Positions 1 through 10,920 are shown, numbered from the stretch's first letter. The stretch is DNA of 47,658 nt from Zygnema cylindricum (GCA_037447655.1 JBBHKE010000988.1:1-47658), one strand, 5' to 3'. Notes: generated by a model from the letters alone, not told the origin. Numbers and translations: made by a program.

Positions 1-330
1 GATAGAGGGAGAGGGTAAAAGGGGAAATAGGAAAGTGAGGAAGATGGTCGGAGAGAAGACGGGAGAGAGGGAGGGGGGAAGTGGGACAGAGGAAGGGACC
101 GAGGAGGAGATAAGAAAAGGGGAGAGTGGGCTGGAGGGAAAGAGGGAGAGCGGGAAGGTGAGATCAGCTGAGAAAAAAAGAAAGAGGGCAAGATGGAGGG
201 AGAGAGGGATGAAAAACGGGAGAGAGGGAGGACGAGAGAGGGAGGGAGGGAAGAAAAAGGTGAAAGAGGGAAAGAGAGGGAGGGAGGGAGGGAGGGAAGG
301 AGGGAGGGGGGGAATGATGGAGAGTAAAAG
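1..330. repeat. Purine-rich (GGGA/GA) low-complexity tract at head of long repeat copy A
   Basis: The plus strand is almost only A and G, with runs of GGGA and GGGAGAG. It sits directly upstream of copy A of the long direct repeat, in the same place as the purine tract at about 9890-10525 ahead of copy B, so it is probably part of the repeat unit, cut by the window start. The ORFs here (for example the 165-codon one starting at 35) are artefacts of purine-only sequence, which rarely makes stops in some frames. Confidence 0.85.
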
Positions 331-554
331 ACGCTCTTATCTTCCTACTTGTGACGAAGTGTGGGAGTGGGGGAAACGTGTGGTGGAGCGAAATGTCACC
401 CAACGACCCCTTCGTACGTTTGTACGGCATCGTGGACGACCCAAGGGACCGTTTTGGTATTATGGTGTGGCGCCACTTCGACGGCTCAAAAGAGATAGCG
501 AGACATGGTGTCATGGCGGCTTGGTAGGGTAACCGCAAAAGTAAATACATATTA

Positions 555-780
555 AAATTCGTATCTACATAATACACTAAATATTATTTACAAGAATATT
601 TAATTTCATATCCAACTAATACGCTAACTATTATTTTAAATTGCATATCTAACTAATGCACTAACTATTATTTCAATACTACTAAATTTCAAATCTAACT
701 AATGCACTACTGTAGCTATCATTTAATACTACTAAATTCCATATCTAACTAAAACACCGACTAACACTAAAATCAAAGAG
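555..780 (+). repeat. Minisatellite, about 46-bp unit, 5 degenerate copies
   Basis: A unit close to CATATCTAACTAATGCACTA followed by an ATTATTT...AATACTACTAAATT part is repeated five times, starting near 558, 606, 643, 689 and 739. The equivalent place in copy B (10738-10920) has four units, so one unit was gained or lost after duplication. Confidence 0.75.
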
Positions 781-1329
781 TGCATCATGTTGTTTACCAT
801 GCCCACTAAAAAATCTTAAGGTACAACCAGGGTTCCAATTAAACCGGTCATATTAATAACTTTAACTGCTATATGTATTAAACCAAGCATGGTTTTGCTA
901 TATAGATGTTTGAAGGTTCCCAACCATCAGGTTTCATGTGTGATCTTACCTATCCTATTCATCCTAAGGCCCAGGGTCCATGCTTCATCCCAACCATTGG
1001 AGATCGCTGCCCCCTATTTCCTCAAAAACTCAAAGACTCCAAGTCAAAATCTTCGTATCCCATCAAAGTCGCACTGAATTTTCTTTACCTCTTCTCCCAT
1101 TCGGTTCCAGTCCTCCAGTTTAGACGCCTCTAAGAGAATTTCGTATTTTTCTCATCCTTTCCTCAATTCCTGGTTCCATTTTCCCGAATTAAAAAGAGAC
1201 CCCCTTGAGTTTTTCCACACATTTATCCCTATAGATCGAGTTTCTCCTTTCCCCGTCAGCTTTTTTTTGTTTCCGAAACTGGTACTTCGCCCGAAACTCC
1301 GCCTATCTCCTTCCCTTCACTTCCTGGTA

Positions 1330-1346
1330 ATCTCTTTTATAAACTT
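1330..1346 (+). promoter_or_regulatory. TATA-like element in repeat copy A (also in copy B)
   Basis: TTTATAAA at 1336-1343 is conserved in copy B at 11472-11479 and is followed by a conserved GTGACGCGCCACGTCCC stretch. About 1 kb downstream comes a structured leader and an ATG. This could be a core promoter for the repeat, but no transcript start is visible in sequence. Confidence 0.25.
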
Positions 1347-2158
1347 CCACTGGAGGGGAAAAGTGACGCGCCACGTCCCTTCTTAAACTATCTTCGACCT
1401 GACTGTTATGTCAGGCTCTCGCACGAGTGACAATACGCGTCGGTCCACTTTTTTGACACCTGTCGTCCAGTCCCTCCCTCCTTGACGATTTCTAGAGCCT
1501 CCCCTCCTTTCTCCCCTGTGGAGACCAGTCATCCCGTACCTTTCCCCCAGCCTCTGAGTTCAAATTACCTCCTGCAACTCCTCCCTTTAAGGGAAGAGAT
1601 TCCCCCTTCCCCTGCAAATAGATCGAATATCTCTTCCATTGTCCGCATTTTTTTCCGCGGTCGCAAGTTCATTCCCCGTATTTACTGTGGAGTATTCACC
1701 AGGTTACTCTTGGTTTTGTAACGATTAGTGGGGTGTGGGACATCTCCGTACCTTCTTGCCGCTCAATACTCTCCTAAGAAGAAGAGATTTGATCTTCCCC
1801 CGGTTCCCTATCTTCCACCTGTCTTTCCTTATGGCTTGTTTTCGGGGAATTCGGGCACATCTTTTTCTTTCTGACTCCCTTTTTTTCGCGGAGATCTGCG
1901 GTTCTAAAGCATCCTTTTTTGGTCGATCTGCATCCTCCCCTGGAATCTTGTGTTAGACATTACTGTTAAGATCGAAGTGTTCGAAGAATAGTCTTTGGTA
2001 GAGTTCATTTTCTATGCAATGTTTTTAATATCGAAATTCAGAATTCTGCAGTCTGTGCAGTCTGTCCTAGAATCTAAGATTTCAGTATTTCAGTCTTTCT
2101 GTGTTTTACAGTCAATATTTTTCTACGTGATAAGAATCTGGTAAAGATATGTTTATAA

Positions 2159-2246
2159 ATCTTGACCGTGGCTCTTGGCCAAAAGGTCAAGTGCCCCTTC
2201 ATAATAGGAAAGTACGTTCTGTTCTCGAGAGGTTACTCTCGAGATA
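2159..2246 (+). other. Hairpin-rich leader, copy A
   Basis: CTTGACC (2161-2167) can pair with GGTCAAG (2185-2191). The enclosed GGCTCTTG can pair, with one mismatch in this copy, with the overlapping CAAGTGCC, so the two stems exclude each other. About 35 bases on, CTCGAGAG and CTCTCGAG form a perfect 8-bp stem around a 4-base loop (near 2225-2244). The block lies some 100 bases upstream of the 80-codon ORF. Confidence 0.55.
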
Positions 2247-2349
2247 TTTTCTCTCTTTAGCTTGTCTTTTCTTCTAGTTTTGTACCAATTTTATTATTAA
2301 TTAAAAACAGAGCCTTCTTGTCTTTATTCTCTCCAATCTATTTGCTACT

Positions 2350-2592
2350 ATGGCTTCACCTGCAATACGAAGGACATGGACCGTCCTTCTCATATCATTG
2401 GCATACGCTCCTATACAGCAAGCACCAGGGTTTTGTTCTCCTGTTCCATATTCCCCGATGATGGTGACTCTAGAAGTATCTCTCTCGGTGAAGCCGTACC
2501 GAGGGTACCTCTTTGTACTCCCATTGAGGATTGTAAATTCCCTGCCAGGAACCTGGCCAGCTTTTACCAGACATTACCTCACTTTTCGTTGA
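2350..2592 (+). CDS. Small hypothetical ORF in repeat copy A (80 aa)
   Basis: An ATG in the context CTACTATGGCTTC opens an 80-residue frame starting MASPAIRRTWTVLL. The same start, length and stop are kept in copy B. Between copies, replacement changes outnumber silent ones (about 9 to 5 by eye), close to neutral, and an overlapping +2 frame (from 2376, 99 aa) is also open in both copies. I recognise no domain. It may be the 5' remnant of an element gene or chance; conservation alone is weak support because the copies are young relative to each other. Confidence 0.2.
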   Translation: MASPAIRRTWTVLLISLAYAPIQQAPGFCSPVPYSPMMVTLEVSLSVKPYRGYLFVLPLRIVNSLPGTWPAFTRHYLTFR

Positions 2593-5500
2593 TTGCCAGG
2601 GTTACAACACCATTTGTTGAATCATCAAAAGGTTCGAGGAGCCACCGGGGTGGAACCCTAGGTTGCCCCCCTTAGTAGCAGCGGGAGGGGGAAAGGGGTC
2701 CCCACTTCCCAATCCTTTGGACAACAAAATAAGCGTTTGGTAGAAGCTGGCTTCTCTCATGATGTTCCTATCTCTTAAGAGGAGTGAGGAGAGGAGAGAT
2801 TCGCTTCCCCCGATTGCCCGATCCTTTGATCCATGCTCACAATTTTTTGTCTTGCAACCACAAAACAGAACACCCGAAAATTCCCCAAAAAAAAAGAGTG
2901 GTAAAGAGCTTCTAACAAGTTTTTTTTTTTCACTTCTACCTATACTCTCTTATAATACAAATGAGAGTGGACGTCCCATCTTCAATGCATGTAGTGGAAA
3001 TCCGATTCCACTAAAATCGGATGGAAATTCTTGATATTTCTTTGGTTTTACAAGCTAACTAAATCCCCTTTTGTATTGGTTTCTTTTATAGGTAGATAGA
3101 ATTATGCTTAAAGCTCACTAAATTCAACATAACGCAAAAGAATCTTATCTACCAAGAAAGGATTATATACCACAACCTCCTTGCATTTTCGATTTTCAAA
3201 ACTAATCTCCGAAGATACTTCCCTCTACACTTTTGTGGAGAATTTCCCTAAGGAACGCCACTGCGTAGAAAGGTCTACTAGCTTAGAAAATCTGAGCAAT
3301 TGGTCAGATTCCCCACCGCCTTGCGGTGGATTCTGATTTCCCTATGAGTTGGACCTTAAAGGTAGGCCTCCTCTCCAACACATCAACAATGCTTTATTAC
3401 TTCTACTATCTCGTAGACTTCTTCCAGCTTAAAGGTCTTTAAAGTTTTGTTCACGCGCCTCTGATAAGGTCACACTCCCTCAGATTACAAAGGAAACCTT
3501 GGAACATGAGGGTAAGTTCGTTGTCCACATCTGGGTACGTAGTATGTAGCCCATATAATTATTGCCACCTAATCAATGACTTTGGAGATATTAGCGTCTA
3601 AGCTAATGAGATATTGGCTTCTAAGCTAATTTCCCTTGCATTGCTTCCGTAAGAAATTATCTCATTGTATTTGTGTTGTCGAAGTGTCTCTGGGGTTTTC
3701 AGCACGGTCGCGGAATTCCTTGAAACAAATACCTCGTTTAACTTATCCTAACCCTTACGGGTCCGTCTTGTTTCCAAGGCTTCTATCATCTCGAATCTTA
3801 TGCCTTGATTCTGATGTTTGTGCACATAGATATTCTCCTAAAACTCCTCCCTGTATTTTCCGTATTTCAATTCGCTCGCAAGGTCCGATTCCCATGGCAT
3901 GCCCGTCCCTCCCATCCACAAATACATATATGCACAAATCACAAATATATTGTACATATTTAATTGTATATCCCATCATGTTGCCCACACCTACTGATGT
4001 GGCGACATTTCCCAAAGTGGGCAACCCGGGCCATCGGGATTGACGGCGGACCGGCCGAAAGTAGCCTCACACATTCCCCAAACTAGTGCAAGTCCAGTGA
4101 GAGAGTTATACAACACACGGATGATCTGTAAAAACAATAAGCTTGCACCTAGTGTAAGGTTACAAATAATAATTGACCATAAAAATATGTACCGATTGAA
4201 ATTGTGGGGTTCTTAGGGCCCCTTGTCTCAAAAGTTCATCGACCACAAATGCAGAGAAACTCGTCCAAAACAACTACTAAAAAACCAAGCATCGGAATAA
4301 AATCATCTATAGTATTTCGGTGTGCATATTTTCGCTACGTCTTCCTAGTCACGTCACGTACGACCACTCCAAAATGTGGAGCCGCTTGACCAATGACTTC
4401 TCCGAGGCATGGCTTGCCAAAACAATGTCACCATATATACAATGGACACCATTGAGTATTACACCTTCAATCCAACGAGGAGGAGTAACATGTGAAACCT
4501 CTCGTCAAAATGACAATAGCCCCCAGTAAGCGACAGTTACAATGGTGTCGCTAGTAGTTTCGTGGGCCAAAATCAACTCTTCCCCATAGGAGCAGCAAAG
4601 TGGACGCCATTGAGGTACGTACATGATTGCATGAACAAAAGAAACAACGGAGTAAAAGTTCATGAGGGAGGCAAAACATGAACCTAAAACGGAGAGAGTT
4701 GGTAGAATAGGTGTAGGCAATAGCGAAGCTCCAAAACCAAGCTCGCTATAACAGAGAAAACAGGCACGCGTAGAATCAAAGGGAAGCGCCTCGAGACGCC
4801 CGAATTGGATGGTGGGGACAATGTTATCAGAAATACTTGCAAGCTCGGATACTCTCGAGTGGTTTCTTAATTAAAGTGGAGAGAATCGACACATCCGTGA
4901 AAATAAAAGGTGGGAATATAACATAACATCTCATAAGTGAACCGTTAGGAGGGGAAGACACAGTCTAGAACACGAGGGAAAATGGTAACAAGAACAAGAG
5001 TGTCCATAAACAAGAGACAAAAACGGAGGCAATAAAATGCAAACTCCCAAGGTGGGCAGCGGGCGCCACACGTGTCATAGATATTAAACCTAATGCCTAA
5101 ATATATAATTTGTTGACTATTCAAGTCTTTAAATGTATTTTTCTTTTTTTGTACCCGATTTCTACCCATAAGGTTTTCCTGTCTCAACTTTTGCAATATA
5201 AAGTACACATCAATTAAATATACAAGTTAGTCTGGGGATAATAAATTTGTTTTTTTCAATAACTTTCTGTACGCAACAGTTTTGTGGATCTCTTACATCA
5301 TATCTTTGAAAGGAGATTATGGAGCAAATAACTATTTGTTCTATCCAATTTTGTCGTAACTTCCTAAAAAAAATAAAGTACATGCCTTTCACTTTACCTT
5401 TACCAATCAAGATTTGTTCGGTACTCTTTCAAAGGTTTAAAGCTCCTTCCGTTTGTTTATATTGTTTTCATGACCCTTGTCAAGGTGCCCTTATCTATAG

Positions 5501-5640
5501 TTTTTAATTTGGATTATTGGAATTGGTAACTGTATTTTGTAGCACACACAGCTATATACGACATCATTGGACCAACAAGTTATCGGCCCACAGGACCACC
5601 TGAAAATATTCGAAGGCACCGACTTCGATTATGGAGCTTC
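2593..5640 (+). other. 3' two-thirds of repeat copy A: no recognisable gene
   Basis: Collinear with 12741-15852. It holds short open frames that shift between copies, a small inverted repeat near 3311-3330 (CCACCGC/GCGGTGG), paired TATTAGCGTCTAAGCTAATGAGATATTGGCTTCTAAGCTAAT-type words near 3588-3630, and AT-rich DNA. I found no domain, tRNA or LTR boundary. Confidence 0.5.
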
Positions 5641-5642
5641 AT

Positions 5643-6297
5643 GTTGTCTTCATCTCAAACCGTGAGTTTAGAGCAGTTTGATTTTGTTAATTTCAGCCAT
5701 TGATTTGCTAATAAATAGCAAATCATCTACATATATTGCTATATATACTATCCCATTGTCACCCTTTAGAACGTAGACAAAGTGATCAGAACTTATCCTT
5801 TGAAATCCTATGCTTGTCAAGAATACATCAAGTTTTAGATTCCACTGTCTGGGGGCCTGTTTTAGGCCGTACAAAGATTTTAGCAACTTGCATACTAAGT
5901 GTTCCTTTCCTGGTTCCACATACTTTTCAGGCTGCTGCATGTAAATGGTCTCTTTTGGTTCTCCGTGAAAAAAGGTCGTCTTTGCATCCATCTGATGTAT
6001 TTCCATATCTTCTATAGCAACTAGAAACAGCAAAATCCTAACTGTCAGAAATCTTACAACCGGAGAAAATGTTTCTTCAAAATGGATTCCTTCCTTTTGA
6101 TTATACCCCATTGACATAAGTTTGGCGTTATAACGTTCAATGGTGTTATCGGGATTTAACTTCACCTTGAATACCCATTTGCTGCCGATCGCTTTTTGGT
6201 CTGGAGGAAGGTCCACAAGCTCCCATGTTTGAGCCTCCACGATGGACTTCATTTCGTCGTTTGTTGCCTCGATCCAGTGATTCCGTTCTGGAGGGCG
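5643..6297 (-). pseudogene. Ty1/copia reverse transcriptase fragment (inverted piece)
   Basis: Reading leftward from about 6297, the frame opens with RPPERNHWIEATNDEMKSIV, then the copia RT (RVT_2) landmarks: TWELVDLP, IGSKWVFKVK, LMSMGYNQKEGI, ETFSPVVRF, QMDAKTTFFHG, LKSLYGLKQAPRQW and the catalytic IYVDDLLF near 5720. The frame meets a stop at about 5668, but LNSRFEMK follows in another frame, so a one-base indel separates it from the next RT block. Similarity ends at 5643, exactly where long repeat copy A ends. No RNase H or LTR follows. At its 5' side it abuts the protease of the plus-strand copia piece head to head. It is a dead fragment. Confidence 0.9.
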
Positions 6298-7362
6298 CGA
6301 AGGACCCTGGATGGATAATGGATACAGGAGCGTCAGCCCACATGTGCTGGAACAAGGCCATCTTCAAAAATCTGAAAACAACGCCGGAGAAAAATATTTA
6401 CTATGCTTGTGGAATGGGTGTCCAGAGTCGTGCTGTGGGTGATGTGTCCTTACTAGTTGATGTAAAAGGAAAAGCAATTGAAAGGACTCTTTACAATGTC
6501 TTATTTGTGCCTGACTTTAAGAAAAATCTGTTTTCTACGTCGTTGGTAGAGAGTAAAGGCTTTGAGGTTAATTTGAAAAATGGTCGGCAGGTTGTTAGCA
6601 AAAATGGCAAGGTTGCAGTTACAGGTACAAGAGATAGTAGCAAGATGTATCGCATGGATATGGCTAATACCAAGGAGAATGATGTTCTGTACTCCGGTGT
6701 TTTGCACTCAGATGAGTTGTGGCATAAATGATTAGGCCATGTAAACTATGATAGTTTGAGGAAAATGGTCCTTGCTGGAAAAATAGAGGGTGTATCAATC
6801 ACAAATGAGCCGGTCAAAACTTGTGATGGTTGCGCTTTAGGCAAAATCCACAGATTGCCATTTCCTAAAGAGTCTGAGCATCGGTCACAGAAACTCTTAT
6901 AACAAATTCATTCGGATGTCTTTGGTCCGGCGAAGGTTCCATCTACCGGGGGGATGAAATATATGGTCACCTTAACAGATGATTTTTCCAGGTTTACAAA
7001 AGTTTACTTCATGAAGGAGAAGAGTGAAGTGTTTGGTCACTTCAAACACTATAAAGCATGGGCTGAAAAGCTTCATAATTTACCTATTTTGCAGCTCAGA
7101 TCGGATAATGGTGGTGAATATACATCAAAGGAATTTGAAACCTTTTTACTCGAGGAGGGAATAAGTCATCTATTGACTGTTCCATATTCACCGGAACAAA
7201 ACGGGGTGTCGGAAAGACTGAATAGAACTCTCATGGAGAGCTCTAGGTCGATGCTCGCAAATAAAAATGTGGATTCGAAATTCTGGGCTGAGGCTCTAAA
7301 TTGTGCAGTTTATATTAAAAATAGGATAGGATCAAGATCGGTACGAACTACTCCTTACGAGG
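6298..7362 (+). pseudogene. Ty1/copia protease, GAG-pre-integrase and integrase fragment
   Basis: The frame starts at the protease (WIMDTGASAHM, catalytic DTGA near 6321-6332), runs through NVLFVPDFKKNLFS, the GAG-pre-integrase zinc region (LWHK, LGHVNY, CDGCALGK) and the integrase core. The catalytic triad can be followed as the D of HSDVFGP, the D of RSDNGGEY and the E of NGVSERLN. Two in-frame stops break it: TGA at 6729-6731 within the HHCC region and TAA at 6900-6902 just before the first integrase Asp. Similarity stops after RTTPYEV near 7362, and the rest of integrase is lost. Gag is absent; the upstream neighbour is the inverted RT piece. Non-functional. Confidence 0.92.
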
Positions 7363-7715
7363 TTTCTTACCTCTCCCTCCATCCCTTCTTCCTCTTCGAT
7401 TGCGTCTACAATTTCTTCTTTTGTCGTTTCCTTCCCTCTCCCCTCTCTCTCCTTCGCCACGAGATTGGCCAAGAAGGCTATCGAAAGTTGGAATGCAACT
7501 GTGACGTCACGAATATAGATAATGACGTCAGCGATGTAAACGACGACTTCCCCGATGACGTCATCGGCGAAACGAAGCGATGTCACAAAAACGTCCATAA
7601 TGTCAACAGCGTCGAAAAGTGCCACGAAAAAGACAAAAAGTGCGACAAATGTCACAATGGAAATAGGAGGTACACGGAAAGTCGCCATCGTAGATTTGAT
7701 ATGAGATGAGCTCGC
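7363..7715. other. Spacer downstream of copia fragment with TGACGTCA palindromes
   Basis: The open frame from integrase continues to 7709, but the residues after 7362 are low-complexity and match no copia domain, so I treat it as non-coding. GTGACGTCAC (7501-7510), ATGACGTCA (7522-7530) and GATGACGTCATC (7554-7565) lie here. Confidence 0.5.
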
Positions 7716-7979
7716 GAGTGACGTCACGGTCGTAAAAAAGTGTCACTGATTTTAGAGTGACTCGGCGGCGGAATGAAACCTTATTTTTTTGACAAAAAAA
7801 CAAAATTGGTACGACACTGTACGAAACAGTACGGCATTCAGTAAACAACTTCAAATTTTCCGTAATGGAACTTCACCCTGAGTCACGGTCTGAAATAAAA
7901 TGTCTTTCTTAAGCTACTGAGTGACGTCACGGTCGTAAAAAAGTCACTGATTTTAGAGTGGGTGACGGCGGAATCGAAT
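7716..7979 (+). repeat. Two direct copies of a ~60-bp CRE-containing repeat
   Basis: GAGTGACGTCACGGTCGTAA followed by a similar GTCACTGATTTTAGAGTG and CGGCGGAAT part occurs at 7716-7776 and again at 7919-7979. Each copy carries the GTGACGTCAC palindrome (7718-7727, 7921-7930), a bZIP/CRE-type core in plants and animals. Function is inferred only from the motif. Confidence 0.6.
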
Positions 7980-8139
7980 CTGGGGAGCTTCTTTACTCGA
8001 AGGCGTCGGTTGGTCGGAAGGAGAGCACGTTTCTCACTTTATATACTTTTCTTTTTTGAAAACAAGGGGGGGTTTAACCCCGATCTCGAAACCTCGAGAT
8101 TGTTTCATCTTTTTTTTAATCCGTAAACTGTGAGAGCGC

Positions 8140-8985
8140 ATAAAATCGCCACGTGGCAACCCTAATATAGCTTTAAAAAGGAGCATGTTACACGAAACTT
8201 TAATAAAGCCAAAAAAGAACGTCGGTTTGGCGACGGAAGGTGCACATAAACCAAAAATTACAAATAAAAGGCAAAATAGATAAATAGGCTTTTATTTCCC
8301 CAATCAGTGGTTGCCACGTGTCCGTTTTGGCGCCAAATTACCAGCGTTTACTTTTGGCAGTTTTTAGGTCAAAAGTTGGTTCGCTGTCAGCCGTACAACG
8401 CCAAAAATACAAAAAACGGAAGAGCTTGTAGGGTTGCGCGTGAACAGAAATAAAAATGACAAAAAAGGTAAGATTGAGCTTCTGCCGCGTGTCAATCTTG
8501 TCCGGCAAAGCCGCCAGAATTACCGGAAAAGCTTTGTTTTTTCTGTAATTAAAAAGTAGTGTGGCTATTGCATTATTTCGATCGATTCGTACTTGACTGC
8601 GCAACGTACTGATAACGCGCGTCAGCATGGAACTGCCATACGTCATACAATTTACAAATATTTTGGCCTTTCTATGCGACGAAATATGGTGCGAGTAATC
8701 AGAAAAAAAGCCAGAAAAAAGAAATCACTTTTTACCAAACTGCAATGGTTGCCACGTGTCAATATTGGCCAACCAAAGCCATCAAATTTTTCCACTATTG
8801 GCGGTTGTTTGTCCAAAAGTTGGCGCGACGTCAACCAGAAACGCTTTGTCTTTTGTAAATTGGATTTAGTGTGACTTTTAACATAGATTCGCTCAGTTCG
8901 TACTTTATACTACGCGCGCGTCAACATGGCACTACAGTACCATATGTGACATAATCCACAGATTTTAGGGCCTTTCTACGTGACG
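8140..8985 (+). repeat. Diverged tandem repeats of ~300 bp carrying GCCACGTG motifs
   Basis: Segments beginning near 8305, 8460 and 8740 share the order TTGCCACGTGTC (or a degenerate form), CCAAA/GCCATCAAA words, a TTTGTAATT/TTTGTAAATT stretch, TTCGTACTT, ACGCGCGTCA, CATGGMACT and GGCCTTTCTA. The first is shorter. G-box cores CACGTG occur at 8148-8157, 8314-8320 and 8751-8758. The copies are too diverged for a recent duplication. Short ORFs here are not supported. Confidence 0.45.
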
Positions 8986-9889
8986 CCCGTTTTTGGCGGA
9001 GAAACGATCTGCGGTTCTCAAAAAAGTTTAAATGCTAAAAAAAAATTGGAGATTTTTTAGCGAACCGATGAGCAATGATGACCAGAATGGACTCCGTGGA
9101 TTGTTAACTCCACAAAATAAAAGTGCGTACTTTTTCCTGTGCTAAATTGAAGTACGTATTACACTACAAACCGGAAGAAGGTCCTATCCGAACTTGAAGT
9201 ATTTTCAGCACGAAATAAAATTTGACAGAAAGTACGATACACTCGAAAGTCAAAGCCTAAATTTAAAACGTGACGTGAATAATTCGACATGCGAGTTAGA
9301 AAATTCAAATGACAGAACGTATTGGACCAACCGTACGGTTAGGGTTTAGTGAAACGCACCGCTCACTTTCCACGGTTGAACGTTCCAATCAAGTAAAAAT
9401 TCTTGCGGGCGTACGGTGGACGACGTATCGTACGGAAAATACAACTGCGCGCCAACGTACTGACAGTTGCAGCGTGACGCGTGACGAGTCTCCGCCGGCG
9501 GACGAGAAATACATGCACAGAACGAGAGAAGAAGGCAGGATAAAAGGAAGGGAGGGAGGGAGAGGTAACTAAAAGAAAAAAATCTATAATATATATTCAT
9601 TATGATTATATCATAGGTCATATGCTGCCATAATTATCTACTGCAGGAGTATGTTAAATATATTATAACATTAAGATATAATATAATATATTTTAATAAT
9701 ACATTTTATTACTTATTACCAATACTAAACGCTTATTGTCTTGATTACTATTATTTATAACTACTATTACTTGTATTGTAATTGATACTGCTATTTATTG
9801 CCTTCTTAGTGTTACTACCACAACTTAATACTGTTGATCTTTATCACCGCAGAATACGACAACGTAGGGTTGGAAAGTACGATTCAAAA
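8986..9889. other. Spacer, no gene seen
   Basis: I see only short open frames without recognisable residues. 9570-9830 is strongly AT-rich with ATAATATA words. It ends at the purine tract of repeat copy B. Confidence 0.5.
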
Positions 9890-10525
9890 TGAGCATGGGG
9901 GAGACATGACTGGGAATAAAAAACAAAGGGATGGAGGAGGAATGACAAAAATAAATGAAATGGAAGGAAGGGAGGACTGAAAGATGGCGGAATGGAACTG
10001 AATGGAATGGAGAGTGGAGGAAGGAAGGAATGGAATGGAATGGAGGAACATGGAGGGAAGGGGAAGGAAGGAGGGCCGGGAGGGGAAGGAATGGAGGGTG
10101 GAAACGACGGAGCGGAAAGAGTGATGGAAACAGACGGAAAGGAAAGATGGAAATGGAAAGGAAAACATGGAGGAAGAAGGAAAGAGGGGAGGGGGAAGAG
10201 GAAGGAAGAGGGGAAGAGGAAGAGGGGAAGAGGGAAGAGGGGGAAGAGGGGAAGAGGGGGGGGAAGGAATGGAAGGAGGGATGGATCTCAGGACAACGAG
10301 GAACAGGGAATTGAAGGAGAAAGAGAAGACGGGGGGGAAATAGAGAGAGGGTGGATGAGGGGAGAGAGGAGGGAAAGATAGAGGAGGAGGGAGGGGAAAG
10401 AAGGGAGGAGAGGGGGGGGGGAGGATGGAGGGAGGGAGGAGTGGAAGGAAAGAGGGGATGGAAATGGAGGAAGGAGGGAGGGGAAGGAAGGAAGGGATGG
10501 AATGGATGGAAGTGGCAAATGGACC
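9890..10525. repeat. Purine-rich tract (GGAAT, GGAGG, GGGGAAGA) at head of copy B
   Basis: The plus strand is almost pure A/G for about 630 bases, with GGAAT-type runs near 9980-10040 and GGGGAAGA runs near 10190-10260. The long ORFs on both strands (up to 257 codons on minus, Pro/Ser/Phe only) are composition artefacts. The homopurine run could form triplex-type DNA. Confidence 0.85.
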
Positions 10526-10737
10526 CAACGACTTTGAAGGATATCGTGTTTGACCATGTCACCCAAGGGATCGCTTTGCTATTATGGTGTGGCGACACAT
10601 CGACGGCTCAAAAGTGATAGCGAGACATGGTGTAATGGCGGCTTGGAAGAGACGAAAGCAACACGATTCAACGGCTGGAAATTGGAATGAGCAAGAAATG
10701 ACTCTGGTAGGGAAACCGCAAAAGTAAATACATATTA

Positions 10738-10920
10738 AATTCCGTATCTACATCATACACTAAATATTATTTACAATAATATTGAATTTCATATCCAACT
10801 AATACGCTAACTATTATTTTACATTAATATTAAGTTGCATATCTAACTAATGCACTACTGTAGCTATCATTTAATACTACTAAATTTCATATCTGACTAA
10901 AACACCAACTATAACTAAAA
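10738..10920 (+). repeat. Minisatellite, about 46-bp unit, 4 copies (copy B)
   Basis: Equivalent to 555-780 in copy A with one unit fewer. Confidence 0.7.

Larger units (their letters stand above)
1..5643 (+). repeat. Long direct repeat, copy A (unclassified element, 5.2 kb or more)
   Basis: From about 395 to 5643 the sequence is collinear with about 10515-15855 in the same orientation. Substitutions are scattered (roughly one per 15-30 bases where I aligned by eye) with small indels. Both copies are preceded by purine-rich DNA and both lose similarity right after the same 3' bases (GGAGCTTCATG). Inside are a minisatellite, a TATA-like site, hairpins, a small ORF and AT-rich 3' DNA; I found no retrotransposon domain within it. 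It could be a very long LTR (LARD type), a non-autonomous element or a segmental duplication. Copy A lacks about 60 bp near 520 that copy B has (around 10647-10706), apparently deleted between short TGG repeats. Confidence 0.85.

Noticed and set aside
35-577. Charged (Arg/Glu/Gly) ORF on plus and its minus-strand shadow
   Set aside because: Composition artefact of purine-only DNA; no domain, and half of it lies in the low-complexity tract.
7363-7709. C-terminal extension of the integrase ORF
   Set aside because: Residues after RTTPYEV no longer match copia integrase; the frame is open by chance into unrelated DNA.
5644-9889. Region between long repeats as the interior of a single LTR retrotransposon
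   Set aside because: The copia pieces are inverted relative to each other and there is no primer-binding site after copy A, so the simple LTR-interior-LTR reading is not supported, though not excluded.
9825-10598. 257- and 214-codon Pro/Ser/Phe ORFs on minus
   Set aside because: They read the reverse of a GGA-rich tract and would encode only a few residue types.
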